Part shown: positions 19,600 to 28,668 of the stretch, piece by piece
Layout of the letters: every line of letters starts with the position of its first letter
Numbering within the stretch: the stretch's first letter is position 1
Assembly: GCA_024637195.1 (NCBI GenBank)
Contig: JAGXFN010000015.1
Coordinates: forward strand, 62,001 to 126,000
Length of the DNA stretch: 64,000 nucleotides
Reading direction: 5' to 3'
Source of the DNA: Arcobacter sp.
Lineage (GTDB): Bacteria; Campylobacterota; Campylobacteria; Campylobacterales; Sulfurimonadaceae
The notes under the pieces: model-generated
The model's input: only the letters and a program-made list of their open reading frames with translations
Told to the model about the DNA's origin: nothing
Databases searched by the model: none
Made by a program: the position numbers and the translations under genes

Positions 19600-20991
19600 A
19601 TGGGTTTTCGTACTGAAAAAGACACCATGGGTGAGATCAAGGTACCTGAAAATGCCTATTGGGCTGCTCAGACACAACGCTCGATAGAAAACTTTGCCAT
19701 AGGCGAAGAGACCATGCCGTATGAGATCACACGCGCGTTCTCTTACTTGAAAAAGGCCGTGGCCCTGGTCAACAAAGACCTGGGAAAGCTTGATGCTAAA
19801 AAAGCAGAAGCAATAGCGCAGGCAGCGGATGATATGCTCAGCGGCAAACTCGACGGGAACTATCCTCTTGTTGTATGGCAGACAGGCTCCGGCACGCAGT
19901 CAAACATGAACAACAACGAAGTTCTGGCCAACCGTGCGACAGAGATCCTTGGTGGTGACTTCAGAAAAGAGAAACTGGTCCATCCAAATGATGATGTCAA
20001 CAAATCCCAGTCTTCAAACGACACTTATCCGACAGCGCTTCATGTGGCTTCGGTTATCGCTGTAGAAGAGCGCCTTCTTCCGGCTATAGCAAAGTTGAAA
20101 GCGACCTTGATCGATAAAAGCGCCAAGTTCGAGTCTATCGTCAAGATCGGCCGTACCCACCTTCAAGATGCCACGCCTATCACTCTGGGTCAAGAGATCA
20201 GCGGTTGGGTAGAGATGCTGAACAAGTGTGAAAAAATGGCCAAGACTGCACTTGAGCCTGTCCGTGAACTTGCCCTTGGCGGTACAGCAGTCGGTACAGG
20301 CCTGAACGCACACCCTGAACTGGGCGAGCGCGTTGCTGCAAAACTGACAGAACTGACAGGGCACGACTTTATTACGGCTCCGAACAAGTTTCACGCCTTG
20401 ACATCGCATGATGCCCTGGTCTTTGCCCACGGTGCACTCAAAGCACTCGCGGCAGACATGATGAAGATCGCCAATGATGTCCGCTGGTTGGCATCTGGTC
20501 CGCGCTGCGGAATCGGCGAGATCGAGATTCCTGAGAACGAGCCGGGTTCATCTATCATGCCGGGCAAGGTAAACCCTACTCAGGCTGAAGCGGTGACGAT
20601 GGTCACCTGTCAGGTCTTCGGAAATGATGTTGCTATTTCTATGGGCGCATCTCAGGGGAATTTCCAGCTGAATGTCTTCAAGCCGGTCATTGCCTACAAC
20701 TTCTTGCAGTCTGTTCGTCTTTTGGCTGACTCTATCACCTCGTTCAATGACCACTGTGCCGTTGGAATCGAGCCGGTAGCGGAGAAGATTGATCACTTTT
20801 TGCACAACTCATTGATGCTGGTTACGGCGCTTAACCCGTATATTGGGTATGAGAATGCTGCAAAGATCGCCAAAACAGCCCACGCTGAAAAGTCAACGCT
20901 CAAAGCGACGGCCGTGAAGCTTGGACTTTTAACAGAAGAAGAGTTTGATAAATACGTCGTCCCAGAAGATATGATCGCACCTAAAGCATAA
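19600..20991 (+). CDS. fumC: Class II fumarate hydratase
   Basis: The product is 463 residues, the usual size. The family signature [17 protein letters not shown] is present, as are [15 protein letters not shown] and [16 protein letters not shown], which build the active site. It interconverts fumarate and malate and needs no iron-sulphur cluster, unlike class I enzymes. I chose ATG 19600, preceded by AAGGAGAG; the frame is open 30 bases further into mdh. It lies between mdh and sucC, so three consecutive rTCA steps are encoded together. Confidence 0.96.
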   Translation: MGFRTEKDTMGEIKVPENAYWAAQTQRSIENFAIGEETMPYEITRAFSYLKKAVALVNKDLGKLDAKKAEAIAQAADDMLSGKLDGNYPLVVWQTGSGTQSNMNNNEVLANRATEILGGDFRKEKLVHPNDDVNKSQSSNDTYPTALHVASVIAVEERLLPAIAKLKATLIDKSAKFESIVKIGRTHLQDATPITLGQEISGWVEMLNKCEKMAKTALEPVRELALGGTAVGTGLNAHPELGERVAAKLTELTGHDFITAPNKFHALTSHDALVFAHGALKALAADMMKIANDVRWLASGPRCGIGEIEIPENEPGSSIMPGKVNPTQAEAVTMVTCQVFGNDVAISMGASQGNFQLNVFKPVIAYNFLQSVRLLADSITSFNDHCAVGIEPVAEKIDHFLHNSLMLVTALNPYIGYENAAKIAKTAHAEKSTLKATAVKLGLLTEEEFDKYVVPEDMIAPKA

Positions 20992-21015
20992 AACTTAAAC
21001 TTAGAAGGAGAGTTA

Positions 21016-22185
21016 ATGAATATTCACGAATATCAGGCAAAACAGATTTTCAAAAAATACGGTGTTCCGACACCCCGAGGTATTATTGCAAGTACTCCTG
21101 CTCAAGCTGCAGTCAATGCATCAGAGCTAGGCGGCGATGTCTGGGTGGTAAAAGCTCAGATCCATGCCGGTGGACGCGGTCTAGGCGGCGGCGTAAAGCT
21201 GGCCCGTTCTATTGATGAAGTGAGAACACTGGCTTCTGAGATCTTGGGGATGACCCTGGTAACACACCAGACCGGTCCTGAGGGAAAACTTGTTCAAAAA
21301 GTCTACATCGAAGAGGGTGCGGATATAAAAGCCGAGCTTTATCTCGGTGTTGTACTTGACCGCGCAAAAGAGATGCCGGTTATTATGGCTTCTACTGAGG
21401 GTGGTATGGACATTGAGACTGTCGCTGAAAATACGCCGGAAAAGATCATCAAGGTTGCTGTCGATCCGGCTATCGGCTTTCAGGGTTTCCACGGCCGTGA
21501 ACTGGCATTTGGGCTAGGTCTTCCTAAAGAAGAGCAGGGCAAGTTTATCAAGTTTGCCGCAGCACTTTATAAGGTCTATATGGAAAACGATGCAGAGATG
21601 ATCGAGATCAATCCATTGATAAAAACAGCTTCGGGCGACTTTATGGCACTTGACGGAAAAATGGGCTTTGACGACTCTGCACTGGGACGTCACCCGGAAA
21701 TCGAAGATATGCGTGATATCTCTGAAGAAGATGCTGATGAGCGCGAAGCGGCACAGTATGGTCTTTCGTACATCTCTCTTGACGGCGAGATCGGCTGTAT
21801 GGTTAACGGTGCAGGTCTTGCGATGGGAACTATGGACACGATCAACTATATGGGCGGAACACCGGCAAACTTTTTGGATGTTGGCGGCTCTGCCAATGCA
21901 CAGACCGTTGCCAAGGGCTTTGAGATAATTCTTAAGAACCCTAAGGTAAAAGCGATCTTTGTCAACATCTTTGGCGGTATCGTCCGTTGTGACCGTATTG
22001 CCAACGGTATTCTTGAAGCGACAAAGCTTACGGATGTTAATGTTCCGGTCATCGTTCGTCTTGACGGAACAAATGCTCCTGAAGCGGCAGAGATTCTTAA
22101 AAATGCAAATATTTCTAACATTATCGTAGCGACAGATCTAGGTGATGGTGCGGCAAAAGCCGTAGCAGCAGCAAAGGGAGAATAG
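21016..22185 (+). CDS. sucC: Succinyl-CoA synthetase beta subunit
   Basis: The product is 389 residues with the ATP-grasp domain at the N-terminus (MNIHEYQAKQIFKKYGVP, then KAQIHAGGRGLGGGVKLA) and the CoA-ligase domain at the C-terminus (GGTPANFLDVGGSA, FVNIFGGIVRCDRIA). It forms a complex with SucD and interconverts succinate and succinyl-CoA with ATP. In the reductive direction it supplies succinyl-CoA to the Kor enzyme encoded downstream. A GAAGGAGAG site lies before the ATG. Confidence 0.97.
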   Translation: MNIHEYQAKQIFKKYGVPTPRGIIASTPAQAAVNASELGGDVWVVKAQIHAGGRGLGGGVKLARSIDEVRTLASEILGMTLVTHQTGPEGKLVQKVYIEEGADIKAELYLGVVLDRAKEMPVIMASTEGGMDIETVAENTPEKIIKVAVDPAIGFQGFHGRELAFGLGLPKEEQGKFIKFAAALYKVYMENDAEMIEINPLIKTASGDFMALDGKMGFDDSALGRHPEIEDMRDISEEDADEREAAQYGLSYISLDGEIGCMVNGAGLAMGTMDTINYMGGTPANFLDVGGSANAQTVAKGFEIILKNPKVKAIFVNIFGGIVRCDRIANGILEATKLTDVNVPVIVRLDGTNAPEAAEILKNANISNIIVATDLGDGAAKAVAAAKGE

Positions 22186-22188
22186 TAG

Positions 22189-23064
22189 ATGTCAATTTTA
22201 GTAAACAAAGATACCAAGGTTATCGTTCAGGGCTTTACAGGAAAAGAGGGTTCTTTCCATGCGGAGCAGTGTCTTGCTTATGGAACAAAAATCGTCGGCG
22301 GTGTAACACCCAACAAGGGCGGTCAAGAACACCTTGGCCAGCCTGTTTTTAACACAGTAAAAGAAGCAGTCGAGACTACGGGTGCAACAGTTTCTATGAT
22401 CTTCGTTCCGCCGGCCTTTGTTGCTGATGCGGTAATGGAAGCGGCTGACGCAGGGATCGATCTTGCGGTCATCATCACTGAAGGTGCGCCGGTACGCGAC
22501 ATGCAAGCGGCTAAGGCCTACGCGACAAAACATAACATGAAGACAATCGGACCGAACTGCCCTGGTATCATCACGGCAGAAGAGTGCAAGATCGGTATTA
22601 TGCCGGGGATGATCTTCAAAAAAGGGAATGTCGGTCTGATCTCAAAATCAGGTACATTGACCTACGAGGGCGCGAATCAGGTTGTCAAAGAAGGCTTTGG
22701 GATTTCAACTGCAGTTGGTATTGGCGGGGATCCGATCATCGGTCTTTCTTACAAACAACTGCTTCCGATGTTTGAAGCCGACCCTGATACGCACTGTATC
22801 GTTATGATTGGTGAGATCGGCGGTGACCTTGAGATACAGGCTGCTGCTTATATTAAAGATCATATTACTAAGCCAGTGGTTGCTTTTATCGCCGGTCAGA
22901 CAGCGCCTAAGGGCAAGCGTATGGGTCATGCGGGCGCCATTATCTCAGGTTCTGCGGGTACTGCTGCTGAGAAAATGGCTGCACTAGAAGCTGCCGGTGT
23001 AACAGTAGTTGTATCCCCGGCTGAGATTGGAAAAGCAGTTACCAAGGCAATGGCAAAGAAGTAA
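22189..23064 (+). CDS. sucD: Succinyl-CoA synthetase alpha subunit
   Basis: The product is 291 residues, starting three bases after sucC. The N-terminal CoA-binding Rossmann motif is [12 protein letters not shown], the phosphohistidine is in [13 protein letters not shown], and [20 protein letters not shown] is conserved. It carries the catalytic histidine and CoA site, while SucC carries the ATP site. Length and motifs are normal. Confidence 0.97.
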   Translation: MSILVNKDTKVIVQGFTGKEGSFHAEQCLAYGTKIVGGVTPNKGGQEHLGQPVFNTVKEAVETTGATVSMIFVPPAFVADAVMEAADAGIDLAVIITEGAPVRDMQAAKAYATKHNMKTIGPNCPGIITAEECKIGIMPGMIFKKGNVGLISKSGTLTYEGANQVVKEGFGISTAVGIGGDPIIGLSYKQLLPMFEADPDTHCIVMIGEIGGDLEIQAAAYIKDHITKPVVAFIAGQTAPKGKRMGHAGAIISGSAGTAAEKMAALEAAGVTVVVSPAEIGKAVTKAMAKK

Positions 23065-23120
23065 TATAGAGTTTTTAGGTCGCTCATATCCGCGGTGGCG
23101 GATGTGCTTCAACAGTCAAA

Positions 23121-23144
23121 AAAGCCCTCCTAACGGAGGGCTTT
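23121..23144 (+). terminator. Bidirectional-type terminator after sucD
   Basis: A perfect 10-base stem (AAAGCCCTCC / GGAGGGCTTT) has a TAAC loop. The A/T parts lie within the stem itself and no long T-run follows. Confidence 0.7.
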
Positions 23145-23370
23145 GAGAATGTTGAAGTTGGCCTCTTGTGTGAGCCTCGAAAGGTTACAAGTATCTTTAA
23201 AGACGAAGCGTTAGCAGCACACTTTATTACGACTTTAAGAAAACTAGGTTATTCTCTCGCCAGCAAACCCTAGGAAAAGTGGATTCGACTGGACTTAATG
23301 CCAAGAGCTTTGCTTCTTGTGCACTAAGAAAGTTTAGTTTAGTAAACGATAATTAATTTTAGGAGAATAT
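23145..23370 (+). other. Leader region upstream of the kor operon
   Basis: No open frame of interest is present in these 226 bases between the sucD terminator and korD. There are short inverted repeats (a CAAGAGC / GCTTCTTG pair near 23302-23322 and a CTAGG / CCTAG pair near 23248-23275). The kor ribosome-binding site (AGGAG) and probably its promoter are here. I cannot assign a riboswitch class. Confidence 0.35.
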
Positions 23371-23721
23371 ATGATAACAAGTGGAATGATTGAATTCACA
23401 GGGGCACCTGTCTGGATCAACAGAGACAACTGTAAAGCATGTGATATCTGTGTATCAGTATGTCCATCGGGTGTATTAGGAATGAGATATGACTCTACAT
23501 CAACTTTGGGGGCAATGATCTCCATTGATAATCCGGATTCATGTATTGGTTGTAATGACTGCGAACTAAACTGTCCTGACTTTGCTATTTACGTGGCAAG
23601 CAAGGAAGATCTGTCGTCAGTCAACAAAAAGTTTGCAAAACTTACAGATGAAGCAAAAGAACGTCAAGAGAAGATTGTTGCAAACAATTATATGTCTTTA
23701 GACCAGCAGGGAGTTAAATAA
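23371..23721 (+). CDS. korD: 2-oxoglutarate:ferredoxin oxidoreductase, delta (ferredoxin-like) subunit
   Basis: The product is 116 residues with two 4Fe-4S motifs, CKACDICVSVCPSG near residue 24 and CIGCNDCELNCPD near 57. It passes electrons between ferredoxin and the TPP subunit. The order delta-alpha-beta-gamma is that of the oorDABC operon of Helicobacter and Campylobacter. In an rTCA organism the complex reductively carboxylates succinyl-CoA to 2-oxoglutarate. The stop shares one base with the korA start (TAATG). Confidence 0.94.
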   Translation: MITSGMIEFTGAPVWINRDNCKACDICVSVCPSGVLGMRYDSTSTLGAMISIDNPDSCIGCNDCELNCPDFAIYVASKEDLSSVNKKFAKLTDEAKERQEKIVANNYMSLDQQGVK

Positions 23722-24875
23722 TGTCAGATACAAGAGAAGTAATATCAAGTGGTAACCACTTAGCCGCACTCGCTGCTGCTGATGCTGGATGTAGATTTAT
23801 GGGTGGTTATCCAATTACACCTTCATCAGAAGTCATTGAACAAATGTCTGATCTTTTACCAGCTCGCGGTGGTTCTTGTATTCAGATGGAAGATGAGATA
23901 GCTGCAGTTGCTGCTGCAGTTGGTGCTGGTATGGCTGGACATAGAACATTGACAGCGACTTCAGGCCCTGGTATTTCATTAAAAGCAGAAAACCTTGGTC
24001 TTGCACAAATGTGTGAAGTTCCATTGGTTGTTGTAAACGTTATGCGTGGTGGTCCATCAACTGGTCTTCCAACACGTGTATCTCAAGGTGATGTTCGTCA
24101 AGCGAAAAACCCATCTCATGGTGATTACCGTTCAATCACTTTATGTGCCGGTAATCTATCTGAATGTTATACAGAAGTTGTACGTGCATTCAACTTAGCC
24201 GATCGTTTCATGCAGCCTGTATTTGTATTGCTTGATGAGACTATCGGTCACATGCATGGTAAAGCAATACTTCCAACTGAAGAAGTTGTTAAAGCTGGTA
24301 TTGTTCCACGTAAACAATTTACTGGACCTGCTGAAGATTACCATCCTTATGAGTGTGAGTCAGATCAACCAGCGGTACTTAATCCAATGTTTACAGGTTA
24401 CCGTTACCACTTTACAGGTCTTCACCATGATAAAAATGGTTTCCCGACTGAGGAAATCGAGACATGTCGTAAACTGATCCAACGTCTTGAAGACAAGGTT
24501 ATGTTACACACAGATGAACTTGAACTAAATGAAGAGTTTATGCTTGATGACATGACGGGTGAAGAGGGCGAAGTTCTTATTATCGCTTATGGTTCTGTTT
24601 CTCTTGCTGCGAAAGAGTCTATTCGCCATTTACGTGCTGCAGGTATCAAAGCGGGTCTTTTCCGTCCACTTACACTATGGCCTTCTCCAGAGAAATCTAT
24701 CAGAAAATATACTGATATGATAAAAAATGTTCTTTGTGTTGAGCTAAACATCAGACAATATACTGAAGAAGTGGAGCGCGTTTCATCTAGACTTGATATC
24801 GAAGGTCTGTTCAAAGTAAATGGTCGTCCAATTTCTCCACATGAAATTGTAAGTAAAGTAAAAGAGGTATTCTAA
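23721..24875 (+). CDS. korA: 2-oxoglutarate:ferredoxin oxidoreductase, alpha subunit
   Basis: The product is 384 residues of the pyruvate/2-oxoacid oxidoreductase alpha family. The motif GGYPITPSSEVIE near residue 28 and the stretch TLTATSGPGISLKAENLG are diagnostic. This subunit forms part of the CoA/substrate site against KorB. It sits in a four-gene operon with 1-9 base spacing. Codon use in the kor genes is T-ending and noticeably AT-richer than in fumC-sucCD next door. Confidence 0.95.
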   Translation: MSDTREVISSGNHLAALAAADAGCRFMGGYPITPSSEVIEQMSDLLPARGGSCIQMEDEIAAVAAAVGAGMAGHRTLTATSGPGISLKAENLGLAQMCEVPLVVVNVMRGGPSTGLPTRVSQGDVRQAKNPSHGDYRSITLCAGNLSECYTEVVRAFNLADRFMQPVFVLLDETIGHMHGKAILPTEEVVKAGIVPRKQFTGPAEDYHPYECESDQPAVLNPMFTGYRYHFTGLHHDKNGFPTEEIETCRKLIQRLEDKVMLHTDELELNEEFMLDDMTGEEGEVLIIAYGSVSLAAKESIRHLRAAGIKAGLFRPLTLWPSPEKSIRKYTDMIKNVLCVELNIRQYTEEVERVSSRLDIEGLFKVNGRPISPHEIVSKVKEVF

Positions 24876-24876
24876 G

Positions 24877-25734
24877 ATGGCATTTAATTATGATAAGTAT
24901 TTAAGACTAGAAAAAATGCCAACACTTTGGTGTTGGGGTTGTGGTGATGGTGTTATTCTTAAGGCATTCGTTCGTGCTGTTGAAAAACTAGGAATTAACC
25001 AAGACGACATTTGTGTTGTCTCTGGTATCGGTTGTTCAGGACGTTTCAGCTCTTATGTTGATTTCAATACTGTTCATACTACTCATGGCCGTACAGTTGC
25101 ATTTGCAACAGGTATTAAAATGATGCACCCTGATAAGATTGTTGTTTGTGTTGCCGGTGATGGTGATGCACTTGCTATTGGTGGTAATCATACTATCCAT
25201 GGTGCTCGTAGAAATATTGATATGACACTGATCATTATCAATAACTTTATCTATGGTCTTACAAATTCACAAACGTCTCCGACTACACCTCAGGGTATGT
25301 GGACTGTTACTCAAAAAGTGGGTAATATTGATCCTACTTTTGATGCGTGTGCTTTAGGTATCGCTTCAGGTGCTTCTTTTGTTGCACGTGAGAGTATGCT
25401 TGACCCTAAAAAACTTGAGAAAATTTTTGTTAAGGCTATGGAGCATAGAGGTTTCTCTTTCCTTGATATCCTTTCTAACTGTCACATTAACCTTGGTCGC
25501 AAGAACAAGATGGTTTCTGCTATGGATAACCTTAACTGGATTGACAGTATTACTATGCCTGTCAAGAAGTATGATGCACTTCCAGAAGAAGAAAAGCTTA
25601 ACATCTTCCCAACCGGTATCTTAAAAGAAGATAAGACGGTTAGAGAATATTGTGATATGTATCAAGATATTATCGATGCACACCAGGGTAAACGTAGTAA
25701 AATTACGCAAGATGACTTTGAGAAAAAAATATAA
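24877..25734 (+). CDS. korB: 2-oxoglutarate:ferredoxin oxidoreductase, beta (TPP-binding) subunit
   Basis: The product is 285 residues. The cluster-binding cysteines begin at LWCWGCGDG, with others at GIGCSGR and further on. The thiamine diphosphate motif is GDGDALAIGGNHTIH followed by the conserved NN about 30 residues later (IIINNFIYGLTNSQTSPTT). It holds TPP and the catalytic 4Fe-4S cluster. It starts one base after korA ends. Confidence 0.95.
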   Translation: MAFNYDKYLRLEKMPTLWCWGCGDGVILKAFVRAVEKLGINQDDICVVSGIGCSGRFSSYVDFNTVHTTHGRTVAFATGIKMMHPDKIVVCVAGDGDALAIGGNHTIHGARRNIDMTLIIINNFIYGLTNSQTSPTTPQGMWTVTQKVGNIDPTFDACALGIASGASFVARESMLDPKKLEKIFVKAMEHRGFSFLDILSNCHINLGRKNKMVSAMDNLNWIDSITMPVKKYDALPEEEKLNIFPTGILKEDKTVREYCDMYQDIIDAHQGKRSKITQDDFEKKI

Positions 25735-25743
25735 GGATAGCTG

Positions 25744-26304
25744 ATGAGTAAAACATTAATGAGATTTACGGGTGTTGGTGGTCAAGGTGTTCTTCTTGCT
25801 GGTGAAATTTTTGCAGCTGCAAAAATTGCAAGTGGCGGAGAAGGCCTAAAGACAGCAACATATACATCACAAGTTCGTGGTGGACCAACCGTTGTTGATA
25901 TTCAACTGGATGATCAAGAAATTTATTACCCATATGCAAATGATGGTGAAATCGGCTTTATGCTTTCAGTTGCAGATGTTTCTTATAACTCATTCAAAGA
26001 TGGTGTCCAACCTGGCGGAACAATTGTTGTTGATCCTAACCTTGTTCACCCAACAGATGAGGATAGAAAAACTTGGAAGATTTATGAGATTCCAATTATT
26101 ACTATCGCGAAAGAAGAAGTAGGAAATGTAATTACTCAATCAGTTGTTGCACTTGCTATCGCAAATACTATGATGAATGCTGTTGACAAGAAAATCCTTG
26201 TTGATACTATGCTTTCAAAAGTACCTGAGAAGGTTCACGCTGCTAACTTAATAGCTTATGACCTAGGTGAAAAATACGCCAAAGAAGCTATGGAAAAAAG
26301 ATAA
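25744..26304 (+). CDS. korC: 2-oxoglutarate:ferredoxin oxidoreductase, gamma subunit
   Basis: The product is 186 residues with the family start FTGVGGQGVLLAGEIFA and the stretch YTSQVRGGPTVVDIQL. This subunit completes the KorDABC complex. The gene is last in the operon; its stop codon is inside the stem of the terminator that follows. Confidence 0.95.
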   Translation: MSKTLMRFTGVGGQGVLLAGEIFAAAKIASGGEGLKTATYTSQVRGGPTVVDIQLDDQEIYYPYANDGEIGFMLSVADVSYNSFKDGVQPGGTIVVDPNLVHPTDEDRKTWKIYEIPIITIAKEEVGNVITQSVVALAIANTMMNAVDKKILVDTMLSKVPEKVHAANLIAYDLGEKYAKEAMEKR

Positions 26305-26322
26305 AGAACCTTTAGGTTCTTT
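26303..26322 (+). terminator. Terminator of the kor operon
   Basis: An 8-base stem (AAAGAACC / GGTTCTTT) with a TTTA loop begins in the korC stop codon. The T-tract is the stem's own 3' end followed by ATT. Confidence 0.7.
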
Positions 26323-26387
26323 ATTCGACTCTACCCTCCATCACATACAAACCTTCCCATATATTAGACTTCTTACCTATCTTCTAG

Positions 26388-26393
26388 TATAAT
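26388..26393 (+). promoter_or_regulatory. Candidate -10 of the 147-residue protein gene
   Basis: TATAAT lies 28 bases ahead of the ATG at 26421, downstream of the kor terminator, so the gene is probably transcribed alone. Confidence 0.4.
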
Positions 26394-26420
26394 TTTAAAA
26401 ATTTAACACAGAGAATTATT

Positions 26421-26864
26421 ATGCAAAATCAAGAAATGTTAAAAACCCAAAAGTGGTTAAGCGTTGAAGAAATCAACGATAACTTAAAGGGTGTAGAATT
26501 CATTCTTATGGCTGCACCAACAATGGACAACGATGCATCAACTCCTATTCATTTTACGCTCTATCTAAATACTCAAGAGTTGCTTCCTGATGAGATCGTT
26601 TCTAAGGTATTTGACAAGTTTTGTGATGATTACAAGATCACCAAGGTGCGAGATATGATCAACGGTCTGCTTCCGGTCGCTTTTGCTTTAAATGACAGAG
26701 ATACCGCCATGCCTTTGCTCTTTCTAGATGGGAGAGAGAATGAGTCTGAACTTGAATACATACACTTATATGTTTTTGATTTTGAGGGCAATGCGAAAGA
26801 GTTTAAAGAGTGTAAGACCGAATCAAAGACAGGCTGGACATACTCCTATAGTTCTGATGACTAA
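26421..26864 (+). CDS. Conserved hypothetical protein
   Basis: The product is 147 residues, acidic and soluble, with no signal or membrane segment. It appears to be a single alpha/beta domain (WLSVEEINDNLKGVEFILMA at the start, EYIHLYVFDFEGNAKEF near the end). I do not recognise a family. It is flanked by the kor terminator and the rnpB promoter, so it is an independent unit. Confidence 0.75.
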   Translation: MQNQEMLKTQKWLSVEEINDNLKGVEFILMAAPTMDNDASTPIHFTLYLNTQELLPDEIVSKVFDKFCDDYKITKVRDMINGLLPVAFALNDRDTAMPLLFLDGRENESELEYIHLYVFDFEGNAKEFKECKTESKTGWTYSYSSDD

Positions 26865-26868
26865 TAGG

Positions 26869-26896
26869 TTGTTCTTTATGAAGATTATCCTATAAT
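26869..26896 (+). promoter_or_regulatory. rnpB: rnpB promoter
   Basis: TTGTTC (26869-26874) and a perfect TATAAT (26891-26896) are separated by 16 bases. Transcription would begin near 26902-26904, which is where the 5' strand of the rnpB P1 helix starts. Confidence 0.75.
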
Positions 26897-26901
26897 CACG
26901 C

Positions 26902-27230
26902 CTATGGTATAGCAACGGCAGCTTGCGTTCGCAAGAGGAAAGTCCGGGCTGCTGTGAGACAGGGTTCCATCTAACGGATGGCCATGGTAACATGAGGGAA
27001 AGTGCAACAGAAAACGTACCGCCTGTTCTTCGGAGCAGGTAAGGGTGAAAAGGCGGGGTAAGAGCCCACCAGTCCTGCTAGCAATGGCCGGAGCTTGAAA
27101 ACCCAACCCGCAGCAAGAAGCAATTGGTTACAGTCTCACAATGTAATGCTTCGCTAAAGCGTTATAGTAATATAGCGTTTAGATGAATTGTCGTTTAAAT
27201 ACAGAACCCGGCTTATAGCTGTGCCATACT
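26902..27230 (+). ncRNA. rnpB: RNase P RNA component
   Basis: This is the catalytic RNA that trims tRNA 5' leaders. The conserved elements are visible: GAGGAAAGTCCGGGCT near the 5' end, ACAGAAAACGTACCG, GGTAAGGGTGAAAAGG, and ACAGAACCCGGCTTATAG near the 3' end. An 11-base P1 helix closes the molecule, pairing 26903-26913 with 27218-27228, with two G-U pairs. The prophage integrase gene ends two bases beyond, so the 3' strand of P1 may be phage-supplied sequence. Confidence 0.95.
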
Positions 27231-27245
27231 TCTTAAACGCCTTGT
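27211..27245 (+). other. Probable prophage attachment site (attL) in the rnpB 3' end
   Basis: The integrase stop codon lies at 27233, directly after the rnpB P1 helix, the usual arrangement when a tyrosine integrase inserts into the 3' end of an RNA gene and restores it. The duplicate copy (attR) would be at the other prophage end, which is outside the window, so the core cannot be delimited here. Confidence 0.45.
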
Positions 27246-28354
27246 TTTAGGGCTTTATTTACTGTCTCTTTCTCAACTGTAGCGGTATTGTAGCGGAAGA
27301 GAGAAAAATCAGGTCCTAAATCAATGTTCTTGACATTGATAATACTTGCATAATGTTCCAGTGTGATCTTTGGGCTTGAGTGTCCAAGCAAACCGGCAAG
27401 CTCGTTTATGCTTACAACGTTTTCTTTTAGCATAAACGTCGCGAATGTATGGCGTGTGCAATACATCTTAAACCTTCTTACACCACTTTTTTCCAAAATA
27501 TTCAACCAAAAGTATCTCAACTTAAGCGCGTCATCGATGTCTCCAAAGATGAACAGCTGCTTTGGATCTTGAAACTTTTTTACTTCATCAAGCAGATAAG
27601 CCGGGTAGGGAACTTTTCTCAGGGCGTTGTTTGTCTTTCCTGATCCGAGCATCCCCTTTGTCCTGGTCCGCCTGATGTGGATGAAACCGTCATCCTTGAA
27701 GTCACCGATCTGCAGTCCCAATATCTCGCTGACGCGCATACCTGTGTTAAATGCGATCATCAGGTACGGTACCATCACACCGGTGGCCGCATCCATGATC
27801 TTTGTGACTTCATCGCGTAAGAAGTACTGCACATCTTTTCTGACGTCCTGCTTGAGCTTGATGCTTAGTGCCGGATTGAAGCTTATCACACCGTCATCAA
27901 CGGCAAGCTCGAACACCTCTTTGATGCAGCTCTTGTATGCGCCTTTTGATTTAGACAGCATATCAAGTGAATTAAGATACTGTTTTACTTCCAGCCGGGT
28001 GATCGAATCGATCTCGCGTCCTTTGAAGTGCTCTATCGCTCTGAGCCAGTAGCCTTTCTTCAGATGGTACGTCTTGTTGCTGTCTCTGTGTTCTAAAAAT
28101 ATACGGCCGTAGTGATCAAATGTCTTAGGCTTTTTCTTGTATATCTCACCTGTAGCGATCTTCATGTCAAGTTTTGGAATGATCTGTTCGGTAACTATTT
28201 TTATATTTTGAGGAGTGTTTTTCAGCTTCGCAGATTTCAGGAATCTCTTTCCCTCAACGTAGTAGCTAAGCCAGATAGTCTTTCCTCTGATATAGTAGCT
28301 AGTCATCTTCTTGGTACTCCTTTTGGGAGTAACAGTCTTACTGTGCGTTGACAT
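27233..28354 (-). CDS. int: Tyrosine integrase
   Basis: The product is 373 residues. It has an N-terminal arm-binding type domain, a SAM-like core-binding domain (about 85-165) and a catalytic domain. The first catalytic arginine is in NTGMRVSEILGL, the second arginine in YCTRHTFATFML, and the C-terminus has GHSSPKITLEHYASI with the His and nucleophilic Tyr. The position normally written HxxR reads YCTR, so the first histidine is a tyrosine. It catalyses insertion and excision of the prophage, very probably at rnpB. An AAAAAGG site lies before the ATG. Confidence 0.95.
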   Translation of the reverse strand: MSTHSKTVTPKRSTKKMTSYYIRGKTIWLSYYVEGKRFLKSAKLKNTPQNIKIVTEQIIPKLDMKIATGEIYKKKPKTFDHYGRIFLEHRDSNKTYHLKKGYWLRAIEHFKGREIDSITRLEVKQYLNSLDMLSKSKGAYKSCIKEVFELAVDDGVISFNPALSIKLKQDVRKDVQYFLRDEVTKIMDAATGVMVPYLMIAFNTGMRVSEILGLQIGDFKDDGFIHIRRTRTKGMLGSGKTNNALRKVPYPAYLLDEVKKFQDPKQLFIFGDIDDALKLRYFWLNILEKSGVRRFKMYCTRHTFATFMLKENVVSINELAGLLGHSSPKITLEHYASIINVKNIDLGPDFSLFRYNTATVEKETVNKALKQGV

Positions 28355-28416
28355 AATAGCACCTTTTTATTTAAGTGATTTGGTATGGGTGAGTTGATTT
28401 AGGAAGGGGGTTGTAG

Positions 28417-28635
28417 TTAAGAGACGAGGAATGCATCTAGATCGAAGTCGACGTTATCGTCCCCGGCTGATACTTTTTCTATCTTTGCATAGAACTCATC
28501 AGGGTCTACGAACACCCTGGTGAACCCTGGCTTTTTATATTTTGTGAGCTCCCCATTTTTAAGCATAGCTTGAATAGAGGATGGGTCAATGCCGACATCT
28601 TCGGCGAGTTTTTGTATGGTCTGAACTCTATTCAT
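28417..28635 (-). CDS. Small DNA-binding protein, candidate excisionase
   Basis: The product is 72 residues. The N-terminal half reads as a MerR/AlpA-like helix-turn-helix (TIQKLAEDVGIDPSSIQAML), and the C-terminal tail is acidic. The size and position directly upstream of int suit an excisionase or recombination directionality factor, but no diagnostic residues prove it. I chose ATG 28635, preceded by AAAGGA, over a TTG at 28650. Confidence 0.65.
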   Translation of the reverse strand: MNRVQTIQKLAEDVGIDPSSIQAMLKNGELTKYKKPGFTRVFVDPDEFYAKIEKVSAGDDNVDFDLDAFLVS

Positions 28636-28668
28636 GGGTGTTCCTTTCAAGGGATTAGTATAATAAGG

